From Russula earlei (taxonomy: Eukaryota; Basidiomycota; Agaricomycetes; Russulales; Russulaceae): a stretch of 26,960 bases of DNA. Under the pieces are notes generated by a model. It ran no database searches, was not told the DNA's origin, and worked only from the letters and a program-made list of their open reading frames with translations. Both the position numbers and the translations under genes were made by a program. Shown piece after piece: positions 11,601 through 21,082 of this stretch. The first letter of the stretch is position 1; the number at the start of each line of letters is the position of its first letter. The stretch is from positions 1-26,960 of the forward strand of contig JAGFNK010000663.1 in NCBI GenBank assembly GCA_025769875.1, written 5' to 3'.

Positions 11601-12737
11601 AACAAAAGGCGTTCCAACGGGGACTTGAAGCCGATGACGAGGTCTTCCTTCACAAGGGTGAGAGATTTCACGCCATTGTGCATTGTCGGCCAAAATTGAT
11701 ATGACACCGGTATTCTTCAAGAGCCTGTAGAGCGCCAAGACCGTCGTCACGGCTCTCGTCGATTCCTTGGTCCCAACAGGTTACATAGCGTTTTGCACCA
11801 GATGGTGCGTGAAACTCTGGGCCACTTTGCTCTGAGCAAGACTAACGTTGAGATAGGTTATTTCGTATTTGCCGCGTCCGCCTCAGCGTTCATGCTCAAG
11901 GTACGCCGTCCCGCCTTCTATCGTCCCCCGTGGTCTTGGTCGGAGTTTCTGACTTGCATCTGCTGTAGCTTCAACGCCCAGAATGCTCAAGGTTTATCAC
12001 CCCTGGGGCTTGAAACCGAGGTCTACCAAATGATCGAACGCCTCATTGCCACGATTGGGTCTCACCAAATTGCAACTTGATGAGCGCCACACACGTACTC
12101 GCGCTTCCTGGCAAACTTACTGGCGAAAAATAAACGCGACAGCACGGCCCAGACCGGTTCGAGTACGCCAAGGTACCAGCAACCACCACAACCACCACAA
12201 CCACCACAGCAACAGCAACAACGACAGCAGCAGCAACCGCCCCCCCCCCCCCCCGCTGCAGAACACAACCTCGTCGTCACTATCATCAGGTGTCAGTAGC
12301 AACGCGGGCGCCCCGGATTTGCATCAGTCCGTGCCACAGAATAGCGGGGCGACGGCTCCGCCCAATTCACGAATGGAGTTTCGACGGAAGGACCAGGAAA
12401 ATACGTCCTGGAACAACCACCAGATTTCATGTTTGGTGTCGCAGGCCAACCTGGTGAACTGATGGACTTCACGTCTGACACGATCACCACGCCGGGGAAC
12501 GATTACTTGCTCGCGACTATGCAAGCGATCCAAAACCCGACATGGTGGCAGAATATGATGATGCCAGGGTCAGCAGACGCTTGTCTTTACATCATCTCGA
12601 CCAGTCTTGGGTTGACGCTTAACACTCGCAGGTTCTTTTGGCCGGCAGAAGGGGTGATTCAAGATCACACAAGCACGATCGGAAATGGCATAATTTATCA
12701 GAACTTGCAACAACCTGCAGAAGGATTTCGCAGCTAA
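8652..12737 (+). pseudogene. Zn2Cys6 fungal-specific transcription factor, disrupted
   Basis: The pieces follow the order of a large Agaricomycete Zn2Cys6 regulator with a fungal_trans (PF04082-type) middle domain. The N-terminus is MSDSYIDNLI at 8652, with a frameshift to YPIDPHVQHFL. An acidic HKRHRPDTDEDEDED segment is near 8895-8940. The second half of the zinc cluster (C-x8-C-x2-C-x6-C) is at 9275-9366. The linker KREYLLAQMKQKYELIDSLV follows a clean 179-bp intron (9376-9554). VPIGLLAKL lies near 10020. The middle homology region has AKTAAANALIDGWKSVELC (about 10640-10702) and VPARRWEEDRS. IVRKSLEWYKF is at about 11055. A Gln/Pro tract is at 12178-12254, and WWQNMMMPG, an intron and FFWPAEG close the gene at 12737. 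Lesions: TAA 10703-10705, TGA 10756-10758, TAG 10896-10898, a lost splice acceptor before 9684, an extra base near 11598, a frameshift near 12077, and no clear first pair of zinc-cluster cysteines (only C-D-R at 9172-9180). A few might be assembly errors; all together argue for a pseudogene. Confidence 0.85.
12178..12254 (+). repeat. Gln/Pro codon tract ending in C15
   Basis: CAA, CAG and CCA codons repeat and end in fifteen consecutive C (12240-12254). In the family frame this reads as a poly-Gln/Pro stretch near the C-terminus of the transcription factor. The C15 run is a likely site of length variation or sequencing error. Confidence 0.9.
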
Positions 12738-13284
12738 GCATACCCGACCCGGTTACACACGGTGGGTCTGCCCATGGATCCCTCAAGTCCACGCCATCTG
12801 ATGGTAGAACCAGGACCTCTGCGCTCACACGTCAGCCAGACATTTATATATATCTTTGCAACAATCCGGCTCATGATATGTTTGTTCCATCCACGCCTTC
12901 TACATCGTCCCTTCTTATATCAATCTGCCCTTGTCCCACCTCTGCGTCACCTAGGCACATCGTGCTGCTTGCTGTGGTATCTACCTCGTTGCGGCCCTTC
13001 GGCCTTTTGAACGACTACTACAGTCCTGTAAGTTGTTTTTTTTTTGTCTGCCCCGGGGGTAGAGAGCCCTTTACTCTTGTGGATTTGCTTCTCGTCTCAG
13101 CTATCTGTGTTGTAATCATCGTTTATTGCTTTTTGTACGTATACGAGGTATCGTCAATGAATCAAATCCACATGTATAGATTTCTAAATGGTCGTGTTAT
13201 CTGGCTCGGCTATCGCCGACTTATCGGATATCCGAGTAGTGCTGTCCTCGCGACGCAACATCCCAACTACTACTATAACATCCC
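12738..13284 (+). promoter_or_regulatory. Putative promoter interval of the NACHT-WD40 gene
   Basis: There is no gene in the 547 bp between the transcription-factor pseudogene and the NLR start. It holds a TATA-like TTTATATATAT at about 12842-12852, pyrimidine-rich stretches near 12890-12960 and a T9 run at about 13037. No specific operator was recognised. The long-looking frame over this area does not match either neighbour. Confidence 0.35.
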
Positions 13285-16200
13285 ATGCCAACCTCTAAAC
13301 ATGCAGGAAAAAAGAGGGCAGAAAATGTTCGCTCAACTGCCGTCGCTGGATTAATCGTTTCGCTCTCTGTCCTCAAGGAGACCGCAGTTGCGATTCCTCC
13401 TCCAGCAGGAACTATAATCAAGGGAACCCTGATTGGACTACTTCAAGTTGTTGACATCGTCCAGGTAATCTATGCCACGCCGACAACCGAGAAATGATCT
13501 GATATCGTCATAACCCAGACCACGACCAACAACATCAACGACATCGACGAGCTGATCGGCCGTGTGAACACCCTGGAACAATCCGTTTTCAGGCCGCTCA
13601 AAGGCAAACAAGATATCCCGGAATCTGTCGTCGATTTCGTCACAAAGTTTTCCAAGTAATTATTCTTCGGCATTGCTCTCAAATTGGGTGCAATCGTGGC
13701 GAGCTGATCCTGATCCCTATTCAGGTCTCTTGAAACCATCACGGAAGCACCTGCAAACGATCGCGTCGCGTGGAAGGTTGTCCCGAGTTTTCGTAGTAGA
13801 GAAGATGCGGCCTCCATCCAGGGCCAGATAAAGGCAATCACGGGCCTCATTGAAGACTTTCTTGCAAGTTTCCTCGTTCTTGGTCATACGGCTTGATCAG
13901 TTCTGATATCTTTGCGAGTCTAGGCTGAAGCGGCCGTGAGCGCCCAAATCCAAGGCATTGTGGGTTATTCTCCGAAATGACAGATGTGTCTCGTTCATCT
14001 GAATCAATCTCTTAGGAAATTCGGCGCGAGGTTCGGGAGGGGAATCAGGAAATTCAGCGCGTTGTTCGGGAGGGGGATCAGGAAGTCCAGCGCGTGGTTC
14101 TGGAGGGATTGGTACGTTTGTCTCATCGTGACCAATTGGATATCTTCGACTGATAGGTCACCCAGAAATCATTCCACGATGTCCGAGGTGAGACATCTGC
14201 TACACCACACTGAAAATCATTCATCATCGATTTTAGTTCACGATGATCTATCCAACTTTCCTCGAGCTCACAGGGCACGCTTTAATTGTCCCGATGAGAG
14301 AAAGAGGCATGCATGTTTTAAAGACACACGCGAGGATCTATTGGCCACCGTCTATCAATGGATCAATAACTCGACCGAGGCTATACAAAAACAACGCCCC
14401 GTCACTGCTCCGGTTGATCCTATTCACGTCAATCCAAACAAGCGCCGCATCTTCTGGTTGTCTGGTGTGGCCGGTACCGGCAAATCCACCATCGCACAAA
14501 GCATTGCCGAGTATTGTGATAGCAACAATTGGCTTGCCGCGAGTTTCTTCTTCTCAGGTAACGATAGCGAGCGAAACAATCCAAAGCTTGTATTCAGCTC
14601 GATTGCTCACCAACTGGGCACGATGTTCCATCAACCACTCGCGCGTTTTATGCAAGAGGCGTTCAAAGCCAATCCAGACATTTGGTATTCTGATCCATCA
14701 AACCAATTACTAAAGCTCATCATTGAACCGATCCAAAAGTCCATCAATACGGGGCAAGCATTTCCATCACCGGCCGTCATTGTGTTAGATGCCCTCGATG
14801 AGTGCAAAGATGATGACGCGACCTCATTCATCGTGTCGGTGCTTTCGGCCCACATCGATCACCTTCCGTTCTCCATCTTCCTCACCAGTCGACCCGAGCC
14901 TAAACTGCACGTGCACTCCCTCCCTCCTCATCTCCAGTCACATACACATGCGCTCTTCCATCACGAGATTCCAAAATCGTCTGTAGACCATGACATCGAA
15001 ATATTTTTGATGCATGAGCTTACTCATGTTGGGTCTCGCCATGATGGCCTCCAAGAACGGAATTGGTTCACTCAGAACGATGTCCATGCACTTGTCCAAC
15101 TCTCAGATGGATTGTTTATCTTTGCTGCCACCGCAGTTCGATTTATCGAAGATCCTGATGCCTTAAACCCGAGGGGACGGCTCCATGAACTGGTCACCGC
15201 GACACAAAACATTGCGCAGTCAAATCGGAATCCTTATCAGTGCCTAGACCGGCTGTACCTCACTGTCTTGAGCAGCGCATTTCCACCATCATCCCTTACC
15301 GACACATTAGCCCGCTTGCGAAGGGTTCTTGGTTGTATTGTTGTACTCTGTGACCCTCTCTCTGCAAGTTCGATATCAGCGTTGCTCTGCGACGATACAA
15401 GCAAAGATATTCCTATCGCAAACATTCTCCAGCGCCTGGGTTCAATCATCATTATCCCTTCGAACTCGGGGGCTGTCCAAGTGATGCATGCATCCTTCGC
15501 AGATTTTATCGTTGATCCGAACCGCTGCAAAGAGCCAGAATATCGAATTGATACCTCACTGCACCACGGCTATCTCGCCATCGATTGTCTGAAGAAACTA
15601 AACAGGCTTCACCGGGATATGTGCCATATCGGAGACTATTCAAAGTTGAACAACGAAATTGGAGATATCTCGAAAAGAATTGAAGAAAACATTCCGCTCG
15701 CGATGCAATACGCCTGCCGTCATTGGGCGGATCATTTGGCAAATTCACTGCCATCGGACGAGCTTTTTGATGTCTTGAAAACATTCTGTCACGATCACAG
15801 TTTGTACTGGGTTGAGGCTCTGAGTCTGATGGACTCGCTAGATGTGGCCATTCCGGCACTGCGACTTGCTCGACAATGCTTATCAGTGAGTTTTTTTGAT
15901 TTTGGTGTGGACTGTTCATCACATCATTATAGATGGTGACCGGCGTCATGCTTCCAATTGGCATCATTGACATGCTGTATGATCTTGAACGGTTTACGCT
16001 TCAGTTCTTTGATCCCATCAGCGTCGCAGCCCTGCATGTCTACCACTCTGCCCTTCCATTTGCTCCACTGGGCTCCAAAATCCGTGCACACTTCCGCGGA
16101 GACTTGAAGGAATCTGTTATGGTCTTGAATGGGATGGAACAATCATGGAATGCGGAGCTGAGAACGATGGAGGGTCACAAAGGTTGTGTCTTCGCCGTCG

Positions 16201-17922
16201 CGTTTTCGCCAGACGGCACCCGGATTGTCTCTGGGTCAGAGGATTGCACAGTCCGGATATGGGACACGAGTACTGGCGCCACCGTCAAGACCCTCGAGGG
16301 CCACAAAGATTCGGTCAGCGCCGTCGCGTTTTCGCCAGACGGCACCCGGATTGTCTCTGGGTCTTCGGATCTCACAGTCCGGATCTGGGACACAAGTACT
16401 GGCGCCACCGTCAAGACCCTCGAGGGCCACAAAAATTCGGTCAGCGCCGTCGCATTTTCGCCAGACGGCACCCGGATTGTCTCCGGGTCTCTGGATCGCA
16501 CAGTCCGGATCTGGGACACGAGTACTGGCGCCACCGTCAAGACCCTCGAGGCCCACAAAGATCTGGTCACAGCCGTCGCGTTTTCGCCAGACGGCACCCG
16601 GATTGTCTCTGGGTCAAAGGATCACACAGTCCGGATCTGGGACACGAGTACTGGCGCCACCGTCAAGACCCTCGAGGGCCACAAAGATTGGGTCTTCACC
16701 GTCGCGTTTTTGCCAGACGGCACCCGGATTGTCTCTGGGTCTTCGGATCACACAGTCCGGATCTGGGATACGAGTACTGGCGTCACCGTCAAGACCCTCG
16801 AGGGCCACAAATTTTGGGTCTCCGCCGTCGCGCTTTTCGCCAGACGGCACCCGGATTGTCTCTGGGTCAGAGCATCGCACAGTTCGGATCTGGGACACGA
16901 GTACTGGTGCCGCCGTCAAGACCCTCGAGGGCCACAAAGATTCGGTCAGCGCCGTCGCATTTTCGCCAGACGGCACCCGGATTGTCTCTGGGTCAGAGGA
17001 TTGCACAGTCCGGATATGGGACACGAGTACTGGCGCCACCGTCAAGACCCTCGAGGGCCACAAATATCGGGTCAGAGCCGTCGCTTTTTCGCCAGACGGC
17101 ACCCGGATTGTCTCTGGGTCTTCGGATCTCACAGTTCGGATCTGGGACACAAGTACTGGAGCCACCGTCAAGACTCTCGAGGGCCACAAAGATTCGGTCA
17201 GAGCCGTCGCGTTTTCGCCAGACGGCACCCGGATTGTCTCTGGGTCTTCGGATCTCACAGTCCGGATCTGGGACACAAGTACTGGCGCCACCGTCAAGAC
17301 CCTCGAGGGCCACAAAGATTCGGTCAGAGCCGTCGCGTTTTCGCCAGACGGCACCCGGATTGTCTCTGGGTCTTCGGATCTCACAGTCCGGATCTGGGAC
17401 ACAAGTACTGGCGCCACCGTCAAGACCCTCGAGGGCCACAAAGATCTGGTCACAGCCGTCGCATTTTCGCCAGACGGCACCCGGATTGTCTCCGGGTCTT
17501 TGGATCGCACAGTCCGGATCTGGGACACGAGTACTGGCGCCACCGTCAAGACCCTCGAGGGCCACGAAGGTTTGGTCAGAGCCGTCGCGTTTTCGCCAGA
17601 CGGCACCCGGATTGTCTCTGGGTCTTCGGATCACACAGTCCGGATCTGGGACACGAGTACTGGTGCCGCCATCCAGACACTCGAGAGCGTATGGACATCA
17701 GCCCGGGCCATTGCGATACATGGTTTGTATTGCAGTATTGATGGGTGGGTCTTTGAAACTCATGGCACTCATACCACGAGACTCTGTTGGGTCCCCGTGT
17801 CTTGCAGGCCAGAATGTCAAGATTCATACAAGGCTAGTCTAGTACTATGTTTACGAGGTCGCACCGTTATCCTACACTTCCCACCCAGTCAGTTATCGCA
17901 GCTGTCTTTAGTGACTAAGTAA
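13285..17922 (+). CDS. NACHT-WD40 NLR with 12 near-identical WD40 repeats, one frameshift
   Basis: Eight exons can be joined in phase: 13285-13464, 13519-13655, 13725-13863, 13924-13959, 14016-14111, 14157-14187, 14237-15885 and 15933-17922. Introns are 45-69 bp; the third (13864-13923) begins GCAAGT. Domains: residues 1 to about 160 are a helical N-terminal domain (VAGLIVSLSVLKETAV, then a long amphipathic region), perhaps of the MLKL/HeLo-like cell-death adaptor kind. Residues 165-196 are coiled coil. NACHT has Walker A GVAGTGKST (about 283-291), Walker B VIVLDALDEC (about 387-396) and LTSRPEPKL (about 422). Twelve 42-residue WD40 repeats start at about residue 834 (each SPDGTRIVSGS...TVRIWDTSTG). 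The tail includes RLCWVPVSCRPE. An extra C at 16833 shifts the frame: read as given, translation leaves the WD40 frame and ends at 17741 (about 1358 residues); without it, it would end at 17922 (about 1418). Such proteins are cytosolic STAND sensors in heterokaryon incompatibility or defence. The exon structure is strongly supported; the ligand is unknown. Confidence 0.88.
13864..13923 (+). other. GC-AG intron
   Basis: The third intron of the NLR starts GCAAGT and ends TCTAG (60 bp). Splicing here joins DFL to AEAAVSAQ in frame. The nearby GT (GTTTCC, four bases later) would break the frame, so a GC donor is the better reading. GC donors with a strong AAGT extension are a known minor class. 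Confidence 0.75.
14016..14111 (+). repeat. Three 33-bp units coding an 11-residue coiled-coil repeat
   Basis: Exon 5 of the NLR is made of three copies: 14016-14048, 14049-14081 and 14082-14111 (the last lacks three bases). They encode EIRREVREGNQ, EIQRVVREGDQ and EVQRVVLEGL. The hendecad spacing of hydrophobic residues predicts a short helix or coiled coil between the N-terminal domain and NACHT. The phase-0 exon is bounded by 56-bp and 45-bp introns, so unit number could change without breaking the frame. Confidence 0.85.
16164..17676 (+). repeat. Twelve tandem 126-bp WD40-coding repeats
   Basis: Twelve units of 126 bp (1513 bp, including one extra base in unit 6) encode 42-residue WD40 repeats. 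The DNA is nearly identical between units even at silent positions. Differences are concentrated after GHK (residue pairs such as GC, DS, NS, DL, DW, FW, YR) and the residue after V (F, S, T, R), plus S-x-D-x (ED-C, SD-L, LD-R, KD-H, SD-H, EH-R). By the second variable site the units read C L R H H R, C L L L R H. Unit 1 resembles 7, unit 2 resembles 8-10 and unit 3 resembles 11, also at silent sites. Because the array is so regular, long open frames appear on both strands; these are shadows. Confidence 0.97.
16833..16833 (+). other. One-base insertion in WD40 repeat 6
   Basis: Every other unit reads GCG/GCA TTT (TCG or TTG) CCA at this place; unit 6 reads GCG C TTT TCG CCA. The distance from the start of unit 1 to the end of unit 12 is 1513 bases instead of 1512, so there is exactly one net extra base and no compensating change. 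It is either a real frameshift or a consensus error in a hard-to-assemble repeat. Confidence 0.9.
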
Positions 17923-20301
17923 GATGACATTCGAATTGGCTTCTGACGCTGCGCCCTTATTTAATACATCTTACGTGCCACAACGCATATAATCACATTT
18001 CTTGTGAAAGAGAGGACAATTGTTGCAAGTGTAATTGTCTGCCCTCCAGATTAGGCTTACCAGTGTAACTGTGTAAGTCGGCACTGTAGCGTGCCGGTGC
18101 TGCCAAGAGGAAAGGTTCGTTTGCCCGAGGAGATCGGTACAGACGTGAAGAGGGAAAACACAGGCGAGAAAAGAACCTGCGTCGGCGAGTCGGGGCTGCG
18201 AGCGACTAGGCGGGGTGGCCAATCGGGCGAGACTGGAGAACGCGGAACGAGAGCGTCCGAGATAAGATTCTCGGCAGTGGTGGTATCAAGTCATTGGTTA
18301 CACATTTTTTTCATGCAAGGTGCAGAACAAACCACACTAGGACTCAGACTGTTGATATGTTTGAGGACCTCCCTGGTGATATTGCTGATGCCCTGCCATG
18401 AGCAGAACTTTAATGTGTCATTTCAGAGTCACATGCTGCTCAACAAAAGTGTAAATTCATGACAATTCCACCTTTGCTACCCTCTAGAAAATTAGTTCTG
18501 AGGTGGTGTTGATATGTACATTGGATTGGTAAACTGTTCCAAGGGGTTTGTGATCAGGGTCTATGTTTCCAAACAACATTAGGGTCATTTTGACCATTGC
18601 TTGCATCCCATTTTGAAACCATGAGCTGTTTTATTGTTTTGACTTCATAGGCATGATGCTATATACTGAATAGTGCCATTATAATTTTCCCAGAGCCATT
18701 AAATGGCATTGTTGTATAGAAATTTGAGATTTGCACATCACGGATCAGTTGCACATCCTGATCAGCCATAGTAGTACCCACACGCCCTCGATGGAGACGG
18801 CGAACGCACGCTCTTGCCGTTCCTGAGCACGGCATAAACCCGGCCGGGTCGCGCCGGGCTGTGGCATCCACAAGCGAGACGACAACGTCGGGCGTCGAAG
18901 CCCTGGCCGAGTTCAAGAGGTGCACCGTGGGGCGACGGGCGTCGAGCGCCGCATGTGCACTGCATGCAACGAGATGCACAGAGAAGCTCAAGCCCAAGAT
19001 TGGCTGGCGCTCTCGAGCAGAGCATCGGGTGCACGGCTTCTGCGGAGGAGTCGGGCGGGACGGGGAAAAGTAGTGAAAGAAGGAGAAGCGATGTGACGTG
19101 AGGGCCTGGGGGGAGAAGTCGGCCGAGGCTGAGACCGCACGCACGGCGGCGTGAGAGTCCTGTGCAGGGCACAGGAATCGTCACAGTGCCAAGCAAGAAT
19201 GCGAGACGACGACGACGACGGTCGTGTGTTCCGCCGTTCGGTGATGGTGGAGACGGGTGGCGAAGCGGTCGGAGGAGGAGGCTAGGCCGCATCGGGGTGG
19301 GGCAGGGCTGTCTCCAGGAGATGGCCACGGCGGCGGCGGGTTGGCAGATGGCAGATTGTACGGTAGGAGAAGGAGCGATGGGACGGAACGTTGGGGGGGA
19401 AGACCGCATCTGATGGTCCGATCTTCGCGAGAAGCGAGCGTGACGGCGAGCTCTCGAGCAAGGGCCGCGAGCCTGTCGCCATCGCCCTCTCTCTGAAGAG
19501 GGTTGCTAGCCGCGGGTGTTCGTATCGAGAAGCGAGGTGTTCGCGGTACTGGTCCGCTCGTGCCGTGTCCTGGGCATGTGTAATCGGAGATCGTTTCGCC
19601 GTCGTCGTGGAGATGGTAGGAGTCACCGGGTTCAGTTAACAACCTTTCAACTTTCTACTACTTGCTGTCAGGTGCATAGATTTTTTTTTCCTCTAGGAAC
19701 GTATGCGGCGACAGGCATCGCTCTTCTCCCCTGGGCCAAAGGCGGACAGCGCAAAGTTTCACACACGATCCAGATCCACCTCGTTTGGTCCGCATCTGAT
19801 CTCGGATACGATTTGTGGGTCGCTTCCGTCAGTCGCGATGAATTGACTAATATTACTGGTAATATGACGAGAAGTGCGGAAAGACACGGGGGTGAATTAC
19901 TTTCGAAGTGGGCTCTCATGACATGTGGCTATCAGATTACAATCGCATGGAAGATGGGAAACCACTACATATGGGGAGTGATAACTGCTGAACTACAAAA
20001 GACGATGAACGGTGATAAGCGATATCGCAAGACAAGGTGCAGAACATGAATGGTATGGAAACAGGGGAACACATCAAGTGCAGCCTACCATGATAGGAAG
20101 AGGACGGTCCACGCAATGGCTACAATAGGGATGGAAGAAGCTTCAACGAGATGACGTGGACGAAGAATGGGGAAACAGAGCGCCCGAGGTTTTCAACTTG
20201 GATCTTCGTTGCGATGTCCATTGACCGTGGCCGAAGCGAGATGATGCGCAATTCTTGGCAGTGTGCCAGACCGCGGACCAGTCCGAACGCCCACGGTCAA
20301 G
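17923..20301. other. Long interval without a supported gene
   Basis: This follows the NLR stop. Frames of up to 215 codons on the minus strand (19409-18762, 19642-19181) and 177 codons on the plus strand (19516-20049) overlap each other in GC-rich DNA. They show no domain, no convincing splice pattern and no family resemblance. A T9 run ending in a possible splice acceptor (19681-19697) was seen but could not be attached to any coding sequence. The TG-rich island at about 18290-18740 is annotated separately. Confidence 0.45.
18290..18740. other. TG-rich, lower-GC island, possible element remnant
   Basis: About 450 bp differ clearly in composition from the GC-rich DNA on both sides. The plus strand is rich in T, TTG and ATG words and runs of A/T, with stops in all frames. 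No terminal repeats, target duplication or reading frame was found. It could be a fragment of a mobile element or simply an AT-rich spacer. It is recorded because it is a compositional boundary next to the NLR. Confidence 0.35.
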
Positions 20302-21082
20302 TCAGCGGGCGCCATCAAAGTCGATCCACTCGACGCGGAATTGGTGCCAATCGTCATCCAGCCCAGAATCGTCATCCGGCCCAGACTCGTCATCGTCTGA
20401 TGCAGACGCAGATTCCCAGACGGTCTCCTCCTCCCAGTCGAGGAAGGAATGGTACGAGTGCGTCGGCAGCTTCAAGTGCAGGGGAAGTGCCTGCTCGAAC
20501 ACGCGGCCATCGCCATCGTGCTGGCTCCGCCATGGTGAGGAGAGCGGATGCAGGGGAGTGAGGTCAAATTCACACAACGAGGCTGAGCCGGGCAGCTTGA
20601 TATTTTCCAAAAAGGGATCGACGCACTCATCCTCCCTGCAGATAAGAGATAAGAGGGGATGTAGGGATAGGTGCAGCAAGGGGAACTCACTCGACAAATG
20701 GGATTGCGTTCGATACGCGTGCTCTCCATATCCGCACGTCCAGCACGCTCTCCTCGCCGATGCCATTTGGCATCGACCGCCGGCGTGCGTGCTTAGACTC
20801 GGCCTCTTTCGCGGTTGTCAGGTCGGGGCCCGCGGATGAACGCTTGTCATTCCGCGGTGACGTGCGGCGCCATAACCTTGTGGGGAAGTGAAAAGTCCTC
20901 CAAGATGAGGAGGGTCCGCTTGACGGAGTGAGACCTTGATCATGTTCGGTCGTGGCGGTGGACGATGGAACGGGAGAGCAGAGCGGCGAGTCGGGCGACG
21001 ATCTCCGTCCCTTGCTTTTCGACTGGATGACGCGAAGTCCGGCGGCGAAGAGGTTCGAGTAGTCGGCTTCAAATACGCTCAT
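20302..21082 (-). CDS. Conserved-looking protein of unknown function, 241 residues
   Basis: Exon 1 is 21082-20691, a 55-bp intron is 20690-20636 (GTGAGT...CTGCAG), and exon 2 is 20635-20302. They join in phase 2 with no internal stop. The start MSVFEADYSNLFAAG at 21082 is preferred over the upstream in-frame ATG at 21169, because the extra residues look like untranslated leader. The first 90 residues are Ser/Arg/Thr-rich and basic. The region across the splice is well structured in appearance (VLDVRIWRARVSNAIPFVEE, then DPFLENIKLPGSASLCEFDL). The last 50 residues are acidic and aromatic (FLDWEEETVWES, a run of Asp, then VEWIDFDGAR). There is no signal peptide or membrane segment. I do not recognise a family, but the clean splice and even composition support a real gene. 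Confidence 0.7.

Noticed and set aside
13984..14236. N-terminal 84 residues of the 651-codon frame starting at 13984
   Set aside because: This part lies out of frame over exons 5-6 and reads through introns. The in-phase exon chain from 13285 gives a coherent helical domain, so the start at 13984 is not used.
16164..17676. CRISPR-like or satellite array
   Set aside because: The units are coding 126-bp WD40 repeats without spacers, in a eukaryotic gene.
15933..17741. A separate WD40-only gene starting at ATG 15933
   Set aside because: A 47-bp intron (GTGAGT...TTATAG, 15886-15932) joins it in phase to the NACHT exon, so it is the last exon of the NLR.
16145..17842. Other-frame reading frames of 330-578 codons over the WD40 array, on both strands
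   Set aside because: They arise because the 126-bp unit is a multiple of three and lacks stops in several frames. Their translations are Arg/Pro/Ser or Asp/Gly/Ala repeats with no domain. The plus frame starting at 16186 is real only after 16833, where it carries repeats 6-12.
18762..19642. Overlapping minus-strand frames of 114-215 codons
   Set aside because: Several frames are open at once in GC-rich DNA, none with a recognisable domain or consistent splice sites.
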